This document shows, in pieces, positions 38,163 to 46,819 of a stretch of DNA of 64,000 bases. Positions within the stretch are counted from its first letter, which is position 1. Every line of letters starts with the position of its first letter. The notes beneath the pieces are model-generated. The model made no database searches. It was not told the origin of the DNA and saw only the letters and a list, made by a program, of their open reading frames with translations. Location: assembly GCA_027621175.1 (NCBI GenBank), contig JAQCCM010000002.1, forward strand, positions 1 through 64,000, in the 5' to 3' direction. A program made the translations under genes and the position numbers. This DNA is from Bacteroidota bacterium. Its GTDB lineage: Bacteria; Bacteroidota; Bacteroidia; Flavobacteriales; Flavobacteriaceae.

Positions 38163-38915
38163 ATGAGGATACCTTTTACGCTTTACTTTTTATTGCTGAG
38201 TTGTTCTGTTGTTTGTGGGCAAGAAGTTATTGGTTTTGTAGAACGATCTGCTGACCAAAAGCCCATCCCAACAGTTCATATCATTAATTTGAACAAAGTA
38301 ACCATGTCAATTACAGATAAAGAGGGGCGGTTTGAAATTGACGCTGAAGTTAACGACACCTTATACTTTTCATATTTGGGCTACAAATCCATCAAAGTTC
38401 GCGTTTCTAATGACTTAGTGAAATACCCTAATACCCGCTTTCAACTCACCGAATTGGCATTGGCACTAGAGGAAGTCGTGGTTAGACCCTATCAGTTAAC
38501 AGGGTATTTGGATATCGATGCGCGCAATGTCCCCATAAACCGCACACGCAGGTACAACATTCCTGGCTTGCCATCTGGAGGATATGAAGGGGGGAACCGA
38601 GCTCCAGGAACCGCGATGCGGGTTTTACAAGCGGTTACGAATCCAGCCGATTTTTTATATAATATTTTTGGGCGAAAACCCAATCAATTGCGAAAGCTCA
38701 AAAAAGTGAGGGCTAATAATGAACTTCGTGATTTGTTGGCAGTAAAATACGATCGTAAAACTCTCGAAGAACTTCTTCAAATTGAACGAGTAGACATTGA
38801 CGAAATTCTTCGAAAATGCAACTTTTCGGATAGTTTCATTAAAGGCGCCAACGATTTGCAAATCTTAGAAGCTATCAGCGGATGCTACGAAGAATACAAA
38901 GTACTTAATCGTTAA
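38163..38915 (+). CDS. Exported CarboxypepD_reg-like domain protein
   Basis: Signal peptide 1-19 (LLLSCSVVCGQ). Then a CarboxypepD_reg-like beta-sandwich (about 22-110: VIGFVERSADQKPIPTVHIINLNKVTMSITDKEGRFEI...YFSYLGYKSIKV). That is the N-terminal extension domain of many TonB-dependent receptors, but no plug or barrel follows. The rest (about 110-250) is a charged, partly helical region of unknown role. Similar stand-alone proteins are common in Flavobacteriaceae and probably act in the periplasm. Confidence 0.75.
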   Translation: MRIPFTLYFLLLSCSVVCGQEVIGFVERSADQKPIPTVHIINLNKVTMSITDKEGRFEIDAEVNDTLYFSYLGYKSIKVRVSNDLVKYPNTRFQLTELALALEEVVVRPYQLTGYLDIDARNVPINRTRRYNIPGLPSGGYEGGNRAPGTAMRVLQAVTNPADFLYNIFGRKPNQLRKLKKVRANNELRDLLAVKYDRKTLEELLQIERVDIDEILRKCNFSDSFIKGANDLQILEAISGCYEEYKVLNR

Positions 38916-38933
38916 TAAAATAGCGAAAATCTC

Positions 38934-38941
38934 TACCTTTG
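38934..38941 (+). promoter_or_regulatory. -7 box of purB
   Basis: TACCTTTG is a full TAnnTTTG match, 14 bases before the purB ATG at 38956. Confidence 0.65.
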
Positions 38942-38955
38942 CATTTTGAAATCAT

Positions 38956-40299
38956 ATGCTACTAAACAAACTAAGTGCAATTTCGCCTGTTGACGGTCGA
39001 TACCGTGCAAAAACCAAATCCTTAAGTCCTTATTTTTCTGAGTTTGGATTAATTCAGTACCGAGTTCGTGTTGAAGTGGAATATTTTATTGCACTATGCG
39101 AACTTCCGTTACCGCAACTTGCCGATTTCCCAACATCGCTTTTTGAAGAATTACGTAGTGTATATATTCACTTTAATTTAGACCAAGCGCAAGCCATTAA
39201 GGATATTGAAAAGGAAACCAATCACGACGTTAAAGCTGTTGAATATTTCCTAAAACAAACCTTTGACGATTTAAATATTAGTACATACAAAGAGTTTATC
39301 CATTTTGGATTAACCTCACAAGATGTAAACAATACCGCCATTCCGCTTTCTATTAAAGAAGCAAATGAAAAGGTTTATGATAAAGAACTGAATCATGTAT
39401 TGGATGCTATAGATGCATTGATTTCCAAATGTGCCGGCGTACCCATGTTAGCGCGAACGCACGGACAAGCTGCATCTCCAACAAGATTAGATAAGGAACT
39501 TTCGGTTTTTAAAACACGAATTGAGGAGCAAATAAAATTGCTTAGACAAGTACCTATGGCAGCAAAATTTGGTGGAGCTACAGGGAACTACAATGCACAC
39601 GTTGTTGCCTATCCTGATATTGATTGGAAATCTTTTGGAACGGCATTTGTGGAGCAAAAATTAGGTTTAAAACACTCTTTTCCAACGACGCAAATTGAAC
39701 ATTACGATCACTATGCGGCATTTTGCGATGCCCAAAAGCGCATCAACACCATTTTGATTGATTTTGCACGTGACATCTGGACCTACATTTCCATGGATTA
39801 TTTTAAACAACAGATTAAAGAGGGCGAAGTGGGCTCATCAGCGATGCCTCACAAAGTCAATCCTATTGATTTTGAAAATGCTGAAGGAAACTTAGGTCTC
39901 GCTAATGCATTACTCTCGCATTTGGCAGAGAAATTACCAATTTCTAGATTACAACGCGATCTAACCGACAGCACTGTCCTTAGAAATGCTGGAATTCCTA
40001 TGGCGCATATGCTTATCAGTTTTACTTCGTTGATAAAAGGAATGGAAAAACTTTTGGTGCATAAAGAAAAAATTCAATACGACTTAGATCAAAATTGGGC
40101 GGTATTAGCGGAAGCTATACAAACGATTTTACGTCGTGAGGGCTATCCAAAACCATACGAAGCATTAAAAGCACTTACGCGCACCAATACACATATTGAC
40201 GAAGCTGCTATTCGTGCTTTTACAGAAACATTGGATGTGCCAAGTACTATTAAAGCGGAATTACGAGCTTTACGTCCTGAAAATTACACAGGGATTTAA
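38956..40299 (+). CDS. purB: Adenylosuccinate lyase
   Basis: Catalyses two steps of purine synthesis, splitting SAICAR and adenylosuccinate with release of fumarate. LSAISPVDGRYRAKT at the start, ETNHDVKAVEYFL, FGLTSQDVNNTA, ARTHGQAASPT, and the signature loop GSSAMPHKVNPIDFENAEGN. At 447 residues it belongs to the E. coli-type PurB. It has its own promoter and ends four bases into the convergent DUF4252 gene. Confidence 0.96.
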   Translation: MLLNKLSAISPVDGRYRAKTKSLSPYFSEFGLIQYRVRVEVEYFIALCELPLPQLADFPTSLFEELRSVYIHFNLDQAQAIKDIEKETNHDVKAVEYFLKQTFDDLNISTYKEFIHFGLTSQDVNNTAIPLSIKEANEKVYDKELNHVLDAIDALISKCAGVPMLARTHGQAASPTRLDKELSVFKTRIEEQIKLLRQVPMAAKFGGATGNYNAHVVAYPDIDWKSFGTAFVEQKLGLKHSFPTTQIEHYDHYAAFCDAQKRINTILIDFARDIWTYISMDYFKQQIKEGEVGSSAMPHKVNPIDFENAEGNLGLANALLSHLAEKLPISRLQRDLTDSTVLRNAGIPMAHMLISFTSLIKGMEKLLVHKEKIQYDLDQNWAVLAEAIQTILRREGYPKPYEALKALTRTNTHIDEAAIRAFTETLDVPSTIKAELRALRPENYTGI

Positions 40300-40829
40300 A
40301 ACATCCCACTAAAGGCTTTTGCGGCATTTTCTAATCCATTGCCACGCTTCATGACGTTTGCTAAAAGTATTGCTATCTCCACTTGCATGTCGCGTCCAAT
40401 GAGTCGTGCCAACACAAAGCCTTGATCTGCAGCCCCAAAAAACACAATCTCATCGGGCTTATCTACTGTTCCCTCTAGTACTAATTTTCCAGAATATTGA
40501 CGGTCACTCATCACCAAAAGTGGCTCAAAGGTTTTGGCATCGATAATAGATCGTACAGTGGATAATTCCTCAGGGAGTAAATCAGCATTGGCGGTAGTTT
40601 TACGAAATAACAACACATTGATTTTTTGAAATGAGCTCAGTGCATCTTTTTCTTCCGTAGTGAGTGTGTTGCTATCAACACCCAAAATAGAAGTTGGAAT
40701 ATCAATAACTAAAAAATTGGGATCCTCAGATTTAGAGACATAATATTCTTGAATGCTTGGCGTGGTGGAGCAACCCACCAACGCCAAAGCAAGGATATAA
40801 AACCAAAATTTATTCATTTTCTTTTTCAT
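40296..40829 (-). CDS. DUF4252 lipoprotein
   Basis: A 177-residue lipoprotein: N-terminal signal with lipobox ALVGC (the ATG at 40829 or the one four codons later). It carries a DUF4252 domain with INVLLFRKTTANADLLPEELSTVRSIID and DEIVFFGAADQGFVLARLIGRDM. Function unknown. It is the last gene of the sigma-factor operon and overlaps the preceding DUF4252 gene by 20 bases. Confidence 0.75.
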   Translation of the reverse strand: MKKKMNKFWFYILALALVGCSTTPSIQEYYVSKSEDPNFLVIDIPTSILGVDSNTLTTEEKDALSSFQKINVLLFRKTTANADLLPEELSTVRSIIDAKTFEPLLVMSDRQYSGKLVLEGTVDKPDEIVFFGAADQGFVLARLIGRDMQVEIAILLANVMKRGNGLENAAKAFSGMF

Positions 40830-41364
40830 TTAGTTTACCCAATTGTTGTCCCCCAGGAAGGTTCATTTGATTGACAAGTTTTGATATTTGTGTTAAGTCA
40901 ATATCACCACTCAAATAGAGTAATACGGTTTCTGGCTTACGATCACCCAGTTTGATTTGTTTGGTATTGATATCGGTTACAAACATCAAAAGCTCTTTAA
41001 CTAAATCTTCATTTCTGCCAGATTTAATATAAAAATTTACATTGGCTTGTTCGTCGCGGACACGCATCAATTCTTCCATTTTGACTGCCTTAATGTGCGT
41101 ATCAACCCATTGCTGAATTTCAACTGCGATATTGGTGCTTTCCGTGGTTATTACCTTGAAAGATTCGATTTCTTGTACAAGGGATAAAAACTGGTCTGCT
41201 TCCGGATCGTTGGTTTCAATGCTAAGTTTTGCCAGCATTTGAAACATTTTAGGGCTTATTGAAAAATAACTCACGTTATCATCGAACTCGTATTTCTCAA
41301 ATACGTCTTGCCCCCAACTCAACGAGATGGTTAACAGGGCTGCTAAAATCAATTTCTTTTTCAT
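40810..41364 (-). CDS. DUF4252 exported protein
   Basis: A 184-residue protein with a cleavable signal peptide (LILAALLTISLSWGQ). The DUF4252 domain covers most of the rest, with IESFKVITTESTNIAVEIQQWVDTHIKA and ETVLLYLSGDIDLTQISKLVNQMNLPGG. It is a paralogue-like neighbour of the next gene. The tandem DUF4252 pair behind an ECF sigma factor is a recurrent flavobacterial arrangement; the role is unknown. Confidence 0.75.
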   Translation of the reverse strand: MKKKLILAALLTISLSWGQDVFEKYEFDDNVSYFSISPKMFQMLAKLSIETNDPEADQFLSLVQEIESFKVITTESTNIAVEIQQWVDTHIKAVKMEELMRVRDEQANVNFYIKSGRNEDLVKELLMFVTDINTKQIKLGDRKPETVLLYLSGDIDLTQISKLVNQMNLPGGQQLGKLNEKENE

Positions 41365-41365
41365 G

Positions 41366-41797
41366 CTATTCTGTTTTTAAGTATTTATTTGTGGTTTGAT
41401 TAAACGTTTCCATGTATGCCACACCTTGCTTGCCTTTGTTGAGTTGCGTTGCAACGAGATACATATTTGCTTTAAACTCTTCAAACACAAGTTCTTCTGC
41501 TGTTGGCTGTGGGTTTATAACAGTTTGTTGAAGCACAAAAAAACCTGCGATTGCAGCTGCAGCAACTGCTGCGAAACGTCTAAATTGAATTTTTCTTGTT
41601 TTTATTATTGGATTAAATTCTCTAGAAAAGCGCTGTTCCCGTTGTTGTGCAATGGCAGTAAAATACGGCTTGTAATGCACCAAGGTTTCATCCACGTTTG
41701 GTTGTGAAAAATAAGCATAAAGGGCTTGTTCTTCTGCCAGCGTGGTGTTACTTTCAAGGTAGCGTTCTAGGTGTTTATGAACCTGTTTCAATTCCAT
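41366..41797 (-). CDS. Probable anti-sigma factor (single-pass membrane protein)
   Basis: 143 residues: a soluble N-terminal part (LERYLESNTTLAEEQALYAYFSQPNV, about 1-65), one membrane helix (FAAVAAAAIAGFFVLQQ, about 74-92) and a periplasmic tail. It overlaps the end of the sigma-factor gene by 23 bases and lies immediately before the DUF4252 genes. The layout and position fit an anti-sigma factor that holds the ECF sigma factor at the membrane. No named domain was recognised. Confidence 0.65.
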   Translation of the reverse strand: MELKQVHKHLERYLESNTTLAEEQALYAYFSQPNVDETLVHYKPYFTAIAQQREQRFSREFNPIIKTRKIQFRRFAAVAAAAIAGFFVLQQTVINPQPTAEELVFEEFKANMYLVATQLNKGKQGVAYMETFNQTTNKYLKTE

Positions 41798-42293
41798 TTT
41801 GATGTGCTTTGATGAGTTTTGTTCGTATTGTTTTTCTTGCGCGTGACAATGCTACTCTAACGGCGCCTTCTGAAAGTTCCGTTATTTGAGCAATGGTTTC
41901 AAAATCGTATTGTTCCACGTCACGAAGTTGAAGTACCAGCTTTTGTTGTTCGGGTAATGACTCCATAAAATCAAAAACATATGAGATGCTATCGCGATTA
42001 TCGATTTGCTGGTCTAAAGAGGCGGTGGCTTTGTCGTGCTTGAAATGCACCAAACGCAACTGTGATGCTTGCTTGGATTTCAATCTATCCAAACAATAGT
42101 TCTTAGTCATCGTCATGGCGTAACCTTCAAGGTTTGATATTGTTGCTAGTGAATTCATATTATTCCATAATTTAACCAACACTTCCTGTACAGCGTCTTC
42201 TGCTTCTTCTGTGGATGTAAGCAATCTTTTTGATAAACGAAACATGCTATCTTGCACAGCTAAAATTCGTTCTAAAAATGCGCCTTTATCCAT
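41775..42293 (-). CDS. ECF-type RNA polymerase sigma factor
   Basis: About 172 residues with region 2 (FRLSKRLLTSTEEAEDAVQEVLVKLWNN and AMTMTKNYCLDRLKSK) and region 4 (LPEQQKLVLQLRDVEQYDFETIAQITELSEGAVRVALSRARKTIR). Lacking regions 1 and 3, it is an ECF (group 4) sigma. The ATG at 42293 (MDKGAF...) is preferred; an in-frame GTG at 42329 would add 12 residues. It heads a four-gene operon with the anti-sigma and two DUF4252 proteins and probably responds to envelope conditions. Confidence 0.85.
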   Translation of the reverse strand: MDKGAFLERILAVQDSMFRLSKRLLTSTEEAEDAVQEVLVKLWNNMNSLATISNLEGYAMTMTKNYCLDRLKSKQASQLRLVHFKHDKATASLDQQIDNRDSISYVFDFMESLPEQQKLVLQLRDVEQYDFETIAQITELSEGAVRVALSRARKTIRTKLIKAHQNGIETGS

Positions 42294-42370
42294 TTGTCCA
42301 GTCAAATACTTATTGGGTGTTTGTTTCACTAACGATTATGCGTGTGGCTTGTTACATGCAATAACAACTA

Positions 42371-42378
42371 TATTTTTG
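42371..42378 (+). promoter_or_regulatory. -7 box of the S41 protease gene
   Basis: TATTTTTG is a full TAnnTTTG match, 32 bases before the ATG at 42411, within the divergent region facing the sigma-factor gene. Confidence 0.5.
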
Positions 42379-42410
42379 TACTTTAGCATAGTCTCTGAAA
42401 AATCAAACCT

Positions 42411-43787
42411 ATGAAAAAATTACTTTTTGTTTTTGTTTTATTTCTTGTTTTTGGTTGTAAAGACGATCAAGACGACTCCGTAAAAGTTGCTAATAACGAA
42501 AATTTAGAGGTTGAAGACTTTATTTATAAAGCCATGAATTATGTGTATTATTGGCAAAAAGACATTCCAAATTTGGCAGATAATCGATTTAACAACGACA
42601 AAAAATACACCGCGTTTTTACAATCGTTTGACGGACCGAAAAAACTTTTCGATAGTCTTCAGTACACCTATGACAGGTTTAGTGTTATTACAGATAACTA
42701 CATCGATTTGGAAAATCAACTAAATTCCATTTCGTTAAGCAATGGAATGAAGTTTAGTTTTGGCCGTATTTCAAAAAATGACGCCAAAATTTTTGGTTAT
42801 GTTCGATACGTTTTACCCAACTCGGATGCAGAAACAAAAGGTATTAAACGTGGTGATATATTCTCGCATGTAAACGGAACTCAATTAACCGAAACGAATT
42901 ACGTTAATTTAATGCTTTCTAATACGCCCACCTACACCATTAGTTTAGCAACCATTAACAATAACCTTACAGTCCAATCTACAGGGACAACCATCACGCT
43001 CAACAACAGCCAAATAACAGAAAAAGAGTTATACATTTCTAAAATTATTGAACACAATGGCAAAAAAGTAGGCTATGTTATGTATAATGGCTTTGCTTCT
43101 AATCAAGAGGACGATTTAAAAAATGCTTTTGCCGACTTGGCGTCTGAGCAAGTTGACGAACTCGTTGTAGATTTGCGGTATAACCCCGGAGGAAGCGTAG
43201 CCACTTCACAACTTTTAGCAGGGCTTATTGCAGGCGAACATGCGGGTAAGGTTTTTGGTAGTATGGAGTATAACGCAAAATTAACGGAGTATAATAGACA
43301 AATTGAAATCATCGATTCAGGGATTCGCTTAGGGTTATCACGTGTTATCTTTCTCGTGACTAGGGGTTCCGCATCAGCCAGTGAAATGATGATAAACGGA
43401 TTAAATCCTTACATGGACGTTGTGCTCATAGGCAGTAAAACCTATGGGAAAAATGTAGGCTCATTTATTGTTTACGATTACATAGATAACAAGAAAACTA
43501 AAAACCCAAACCACACATGGGCATTATTGCCTATCACCTTTGGGATCGCTAACAGCGAGGGCTTTAGCGATTATGGCGATGGTTTTTCTCCCAATATTGA
43601 GCTTCCTGAATCTCTTTCAAACCTGGGAATACTTGGCGATGTAAACGAACCACTTTTGAAAAAAGCGCTTGATGTAATTAGTGGAACGGTTACCGTTTCT
43701 AATGCTCTTTCAACACACACCGTTTTGGTACCCTTCGATGAAATCCAAATTGAGCCAGGTCGGGCTATCTATAACCCAACCAACTAA
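42411..43787 (+). CDS. S41 family peptidase, lipoprotein (C-terminal-processing type)
   Basis: A 458-residue lipoprotein: signal MKKLLFVFVLFLVFGC with Cys16. A helical region is followed by a PDZ-like domain (about 130-200, YVLPNSDAETKGIKRGDIFSHVNG) and a S41 protease domain. The catalytic Ser is in TRGSASASEMM and the Lys in GSKTYGKNVG; DLRYNPGG is the family signature. Likely acts in the periplasm on envelope proteins. It is convergent with the TonB-receptor gene, whose end it overlaps by four bases. Confidence 0.87.
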   Translation: MKKLLFVFVLFLVFGCKDDQDDSVKVANNENLEVEDFIYKAMNYVYYWQKDIPNLADNRFNNDKKYTAFLQSFDGPKKLFDSLQYTYDRFSVITDNYIDLENQLNSISLSNGMKFSFGRISKNDAKIFGYVRYVLPNSDAETKGIKRGDIFSHVNGTQLTETNYVNLMLSNTPTYTISLATINNNLTVQSTGTTITLNNSQITEKELYISKIIEHNGKKVGYVMYNGFASNQEDDLKNAFADLASEQVDELVVDLRYNPGGSVATSQLLAGLIAGEHAGKVFGSMEYNAKLTEYNRQIEIIDSGIRLGLSRVIFLVTRGSASASEMMINGLNPYMDVVLIGSKTYGKNVGSFIVYDYIDNKKTKNPNHTWALLPITFGIANSEGFSDYGDGFSPNIELPESLSNLGILGDVNEPLLKKALDVISGTVTVSNALSTHTVLVPFDEIQIEPGRAIYNPTN

Positions 43788-45622
43788 AAGGCATACTGCA
43801 AACCAATAGTTATATTTCTACCCAATGCGGAATAGCCAATAAACTCCGTATAGGAAGTATCAAACACATTGGTTACTGCTACTGTTGCGGTTGCATTTCC
43901 AATAAAATTTGGAAAGGAAACACGTACATCCATAAGACTAAATGCTGATAGTTTTTCTATTTTATTTATAGCATAGTTTTGATCGCTTCGTGTTCCAACA
44001 TATCGAAAATGCACACCCCAGAGCGTCCTTGATGCTGCATAGGTAAGTCCAACATTTGCAGCATGTTTTGGCAACCGTAAAGGCTCTTGTTTTACTTTTT
44101 CCGTAAACGTATAATTGGCTTGAACGTTTAAATTTCGAATAGAAAAATTACCTTCTATCTCTATGCCTCGCACTTTATACGATTCGTCATTGTTGTAATA
44201 TGTGCCTGTAAAATCTGGATAGAAAATAAAATCAACAAAATTATTTTCTGTTCGCTGAAAACCAACTACAGTAATTCGACTATTTTCCGCAACATACTCA
44301 ACACCAGATTCATGTGTTTTATTGTCTTCAGGTACTAAATTAAGATTTCCATAGCTTGGATCAAACATTTTGTACTGTGAGGGCGCAATAAACGAGGTTG
44401 CAAAAGAGCTAAAAAGCTTCCAATACGATGTTTCGGAATCTGAAAAAACATAATAGGGGTTGATGGTAAATGTTTGGTGCGAACCAAAAGTACTATGCAC
44501 CGTATTTCTACCACTTACTTGCATTGCAAATCCTTTTGGGTGTTGCCAGTTGGCGCTTACAAAAAGCGCTACATTGTCGTGTTGAAATGAATCTAGAATG
44601 CTAGTGTTTTTAGAACGAATGTCTTGAAACAAACCACCACTTAACAACGTTAACCTTTCTGATACACGATAACGCCATGTGAGTTCTGAGGTAAATACAT
44701 TTGAGGTATAATTAATAGGAAAGTTGCTGGTGAAATTTCGCTCAGTGTCTGACCATGAAACATGTGCTTGAACACTCGACTTCCCTTTGGTAAACGATGG
44801 CGCAAATCCATAACGATTGTTTTTACTTACTAAGTTGTACGAGGCGTCTGTATAGGTAAACGCATCATCATAATCTGAATCAATCACATCGCGCTGAAAA
44901 AATGCCATCCAAGACCAGGGACCTTCATATTGGCTTTTGGCGTTAAACTGTATGTTTTCTTTAGTTACGGCATCGGTTTCTGAACCCACAATAGATGACA
45001 TTCCATCAGAAGTAAAACGATTTATCGAAGCGCTAAGTCCAATTTTGGCTATACTCTGTTGCAGTTGTATGTACTGCTTTTGCATATCAGAAAAGGAACC
45101 TAATTTTTGATCGTGCGTATTTTGAGTACCCCATTCTCGCGCTACACTTAAACTTGTTTTCTCAGTAGCCGTATTTTTGGTAGTGATATCAATAACGGCT
45201 GTAGCTGCGCCACTACCGTACAAACTGCTTGACGCCCCTTTAACCACCTCGATAGACGCAATATTGTCTAGGGCAAGGAGGCGCAAATCAAATTCGGATT
45301 CTATCTGAGATGGATCGCTGACCACTACCCCATCTATACGCACCAACACCTGTCGGTTATTCCCACCGCGAATAAAATACGACAGGTTCTGTCCGGGATG
45401 CAGTTGGCTCCCTGCAACATAAATACCCGCATATTGATTTAACAGTTGTGCTAAGGTAATTCCCTTGTTTTTTTCAATCTCTTTTGCGGTTATTTTTACA
45501 ACAGCTTTTCCACTACTTTTTCTAGATTTTGGGATACGAGAATCCGAAACGATTACCTCATCTAATAGCTCTTGTGCTTGTGCTACCGCACAGCAAAGTA
45601 GCATGGCCACAATGTACTTCAT
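43784..45622 (-). CDS. TonB-dependent outer-membrane receptor, probable vitamin B12/corrinoid transporter (BtuB-like)
   Basis: The ATG at 45622 gives MKYIVAMLLCCAVAQAQ as the signal peptide; an earlier in-frame start at 45655 is less likely. The TonB-box region is followed by a plug domain (IVSDSRIPKSRKS...ITLAQLLNQYAGIYVAG, IRGGNNRQVLVRIDGV, VVKGASSSLYGSGA) and a beta barrel ending in GLQYAF with a C-terminal Phe. The 612-residue size is like BtuB, with no SusC-type extension. A cobalamin riboswitch lies in its 5' leader, so B12 or a related corrinoid is the expected cargo. Confidence 0.9.
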   Translation of the reverse strand: MKYIVAMLLCCAVAQAQELLDEVIVSDSRIPKSRKSSGKAVVKITAKEIEKNKGITLAQLLNQYAGIYVAGSQLHPGQNLSYFIRGGNNRQVLVRIDGVVVSDPSQIESEFDLRLLALDNIASIEVVKGASSSLYGSGAATAVIDITTKNTATEKTSLSVAREWGTQNTHDQKLGSFSDMQKQYIQLQQSIAKIGLSASINRFTSDGMSSIVGSETDAVTKENIQFNAKSQYEGPWSWMAFFQRDVIDSDYDDAFTYTDASYNLVSKNNRYGFAPSFTKGKSSVQAHVSWSDTERNFTSNFPINYTSNVFTSELTWRYRVSERLTLLSGGLFQDIRSKNTSILDSFQHDNVALFVSANWQHPKGFAMQVSGRNTVHSTFGSHQTFTINPYYVFSDSETSYWKLFSSFATSFIAPSQYKMFDPSYGNLNLVPEDNKTHESGVEYVAENSRITVVGFQRTENNFVDFIFYPDFTGTYYNNDESYKVRGIEIEGNFSIRNLNVQANYTFTEKVKQEPLRLPKHAANVGLTYAASRTLWGVHFRYVGTRSDQNYAINKIEKLSAFSLMDVRVSFPNFIGNATATVAVTNVFDTSYTEFIGYSALGRNITIGLQYAF

Positions 45623-45681
45623 GTTATTTAAAACTAAACTATAAACTGATATCACTTATCCCGAGCGCTAGCAGCACGAAT

Positions 45682-45843
45682 CCTTTAGGCAGGTCTCCTG
45701 ACTTACACTGTTCAATGTACCTTCCCATGCGCCATAACGCACAGTGGCTTGAAGCATTGAACTTTGCAGTATTTACAGTTGCGGGAACAGCAAAGGCTTT
45801 ACACCTTTTTCCCTTTTCATCTTTCACTACAAAAGAACCTAAA
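45682..45843 (-). promoter_or_regulatory. Cobalamin riboswitch
   Basis: Read on the minus strand from about 45843: AGGTTC (5' side), GGGAAAAAGGTGTAAAGCC, GCTGTTCCCGCAACTGT, then the B12 box GCCACTG (45742-45748) and GTAAGTCAGGAGACCTGCC. All conserved AdoCbl-aptamer blocks are present in order. It ends about 60 bases before the receptor start; no T-rich terminator follows, so control is probably at translation initiation. Binding of adenosylcobalamin should shut off the receptor. Confidence 0.95.
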
Positions 45844-45900
45844 AGCTATCGTAAAAGTACACTTTTTAGTAAGGCTGTGCAGGCAATGATAAAAAAAATA

Positions 45901-45908
45901 TACCTTTG
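45901..45908 (+). promoter_or_regulatory. -7 box of the ECF S-component gene
   Basis: TACCTTTG is a full TAnnTTTG match, 17 bases before the ATG at 45926, divergent from the riboswitch-controlled receptor. Confidence 0.6.
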
Positions 45909-45925
45909 CGTAAGAACTTAATTAT

Positions 45926-46411
45926 ATGCCTTTTAACAAAAAAGAAAACGTTTTAATAAGCTTTGTTTTGGTTGCTGTGTTGATGCGTTTACTTCCTCAC
46001 CCACCTAATGTAGCACCCATCACCGCCGTAGCCCTTTTTGCAGGTACGTTTTTTGACAAAAAACACTGGGCCGTGCTGATGCCCCTTTTGGCTATGATTA
46101 TGACCGATATATTTTTAGGTTTTTCAATGATTACACCTGTGGTATACCTTTCTTTTTTGGCGATTACCGCTGTGGGCATACGATTTAAAAAAATGAATAT
46201 TAGTACGATTTTATTAAGTAGCTTGGTGTTCTTTGTACTTAGTAACCTTGGCGTTTGGGTATTGTATTACCCCCTTACTGCAGAAGGACTTACCACATGT
46301 TTTACGCTAGCGATTCCATTTTTTATAAATTCGATGTTGGGCGATATCTTTTTTAGTGCTTTATTGCTATTTGGCTATCGTTTTGCCGCCCAGCGGATGC
46401 AGTTAGCTTAA
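45926..46411 (+). CDS. Probable ECF-transporter S component, candidate B12 uptake
   Basis: A 161-residue membrane protein with about five hydrophobic segments (residues 9-24, 30-46, 48-70, 88-115, 130-150). PNVAPITAVALFAGTFF and LAMIMTDIFLGFS resemble S components of energy-coupling-factor transporters. No cytoplasmic ECF ATPase is nearby, so it would share a module or work alone. Its position, divergent from a B12-riboswitch-controlled outer-membrane receptor, suggests it moves B12 or a precursor across the inner membrane. This is inference from context. Confidence 0.7.
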   Translation: MPFNKKENVLISFVLVAVLMRLLPHPPNVAPITAVALFAGTFFDKKHWAVLMPLLAMIMTDIFLGFSMITPVVYLSFLAITAVGIRFKKMNISTILLSSLVFFVLSNLGVWVLYYPLTAEGLTTCFTLAIPFFINSMLGDIFFSALLLFGYRFAAQRMQLA

Positions 46412-46422
46412 GCTACGTACAC

Positions 46423-46809
46423 ATGCACACTTTCTCAGTAAACCATCTAGCATTGGCCGTTTCCGATGTAGATACATCCATAGCGTTTTACCAACGGATA
46501 TTTGACTTTCAGGAAATAGAAAACACAGCATCAAAATCAAAAACCAGATGGCTATCGCTTGGAGAAGGAAAAGAATTACACCTTATCCCACGCCCCGAAG
46601 CACGTATTAAAACGGTTAAAGCCGTTCATATTGCCTTTAGTACAAACAACTTTGATGTATTTATAACGCATCTTGCAGCATTAAATATTCCATATTTTGA
46701 TTGGCCAGGAAGGCCAAACACGTTCAACGTCCGAGATGATGGTATTAAGCAACTGTATTTCCAAGACCCAAATGGCTATTGGATTGAAGTAAATGATGCT
46801 GCTGAATGA
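46423..46809 (+). CDS. VOC (glyoxalase I-like) protein
   Basis: A 128-residue VOC protein. The likely metal ligands are H8 in VNHLALAV, a His in KAVHIAFS and the Glu in GYWIEVND, giving the glyoxalase H/H/E pattern. GDGIKQLYFQDPNGYW-type C-terminal residues agree with the lactoylglutathione-lyase branch. Substrate unknown; methylmalonyl-CoA epimerase, tempting beside a B12 locus, is not supported by the sequence. It is 11 bases after the S-component gene. Confidence 0.78.
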   Translation: MHTFSVNHLALAVSDVDTSIAFYQRIFDFQEIENTASKSKTRWLSLGEGKELHLIPRPEARIKTVKAVHIAFSTNNFDVFITHLAALNIPYFDWPGRPNTFNVRDDGIKQLYFQDPNGYWIEVNDAAE

Positions 46810-46819
46810 TAAGTAAGTC

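Noticed and set aside
46423-46809. VOC protein as methylmalonyl-CoA epimerase linked to the B12 locus
   Set aside because: The sequence follows the glyoxalase/lactoylglutathione-lyase pattern and lacks epimerase-specific blocks; the location alone is not enough.
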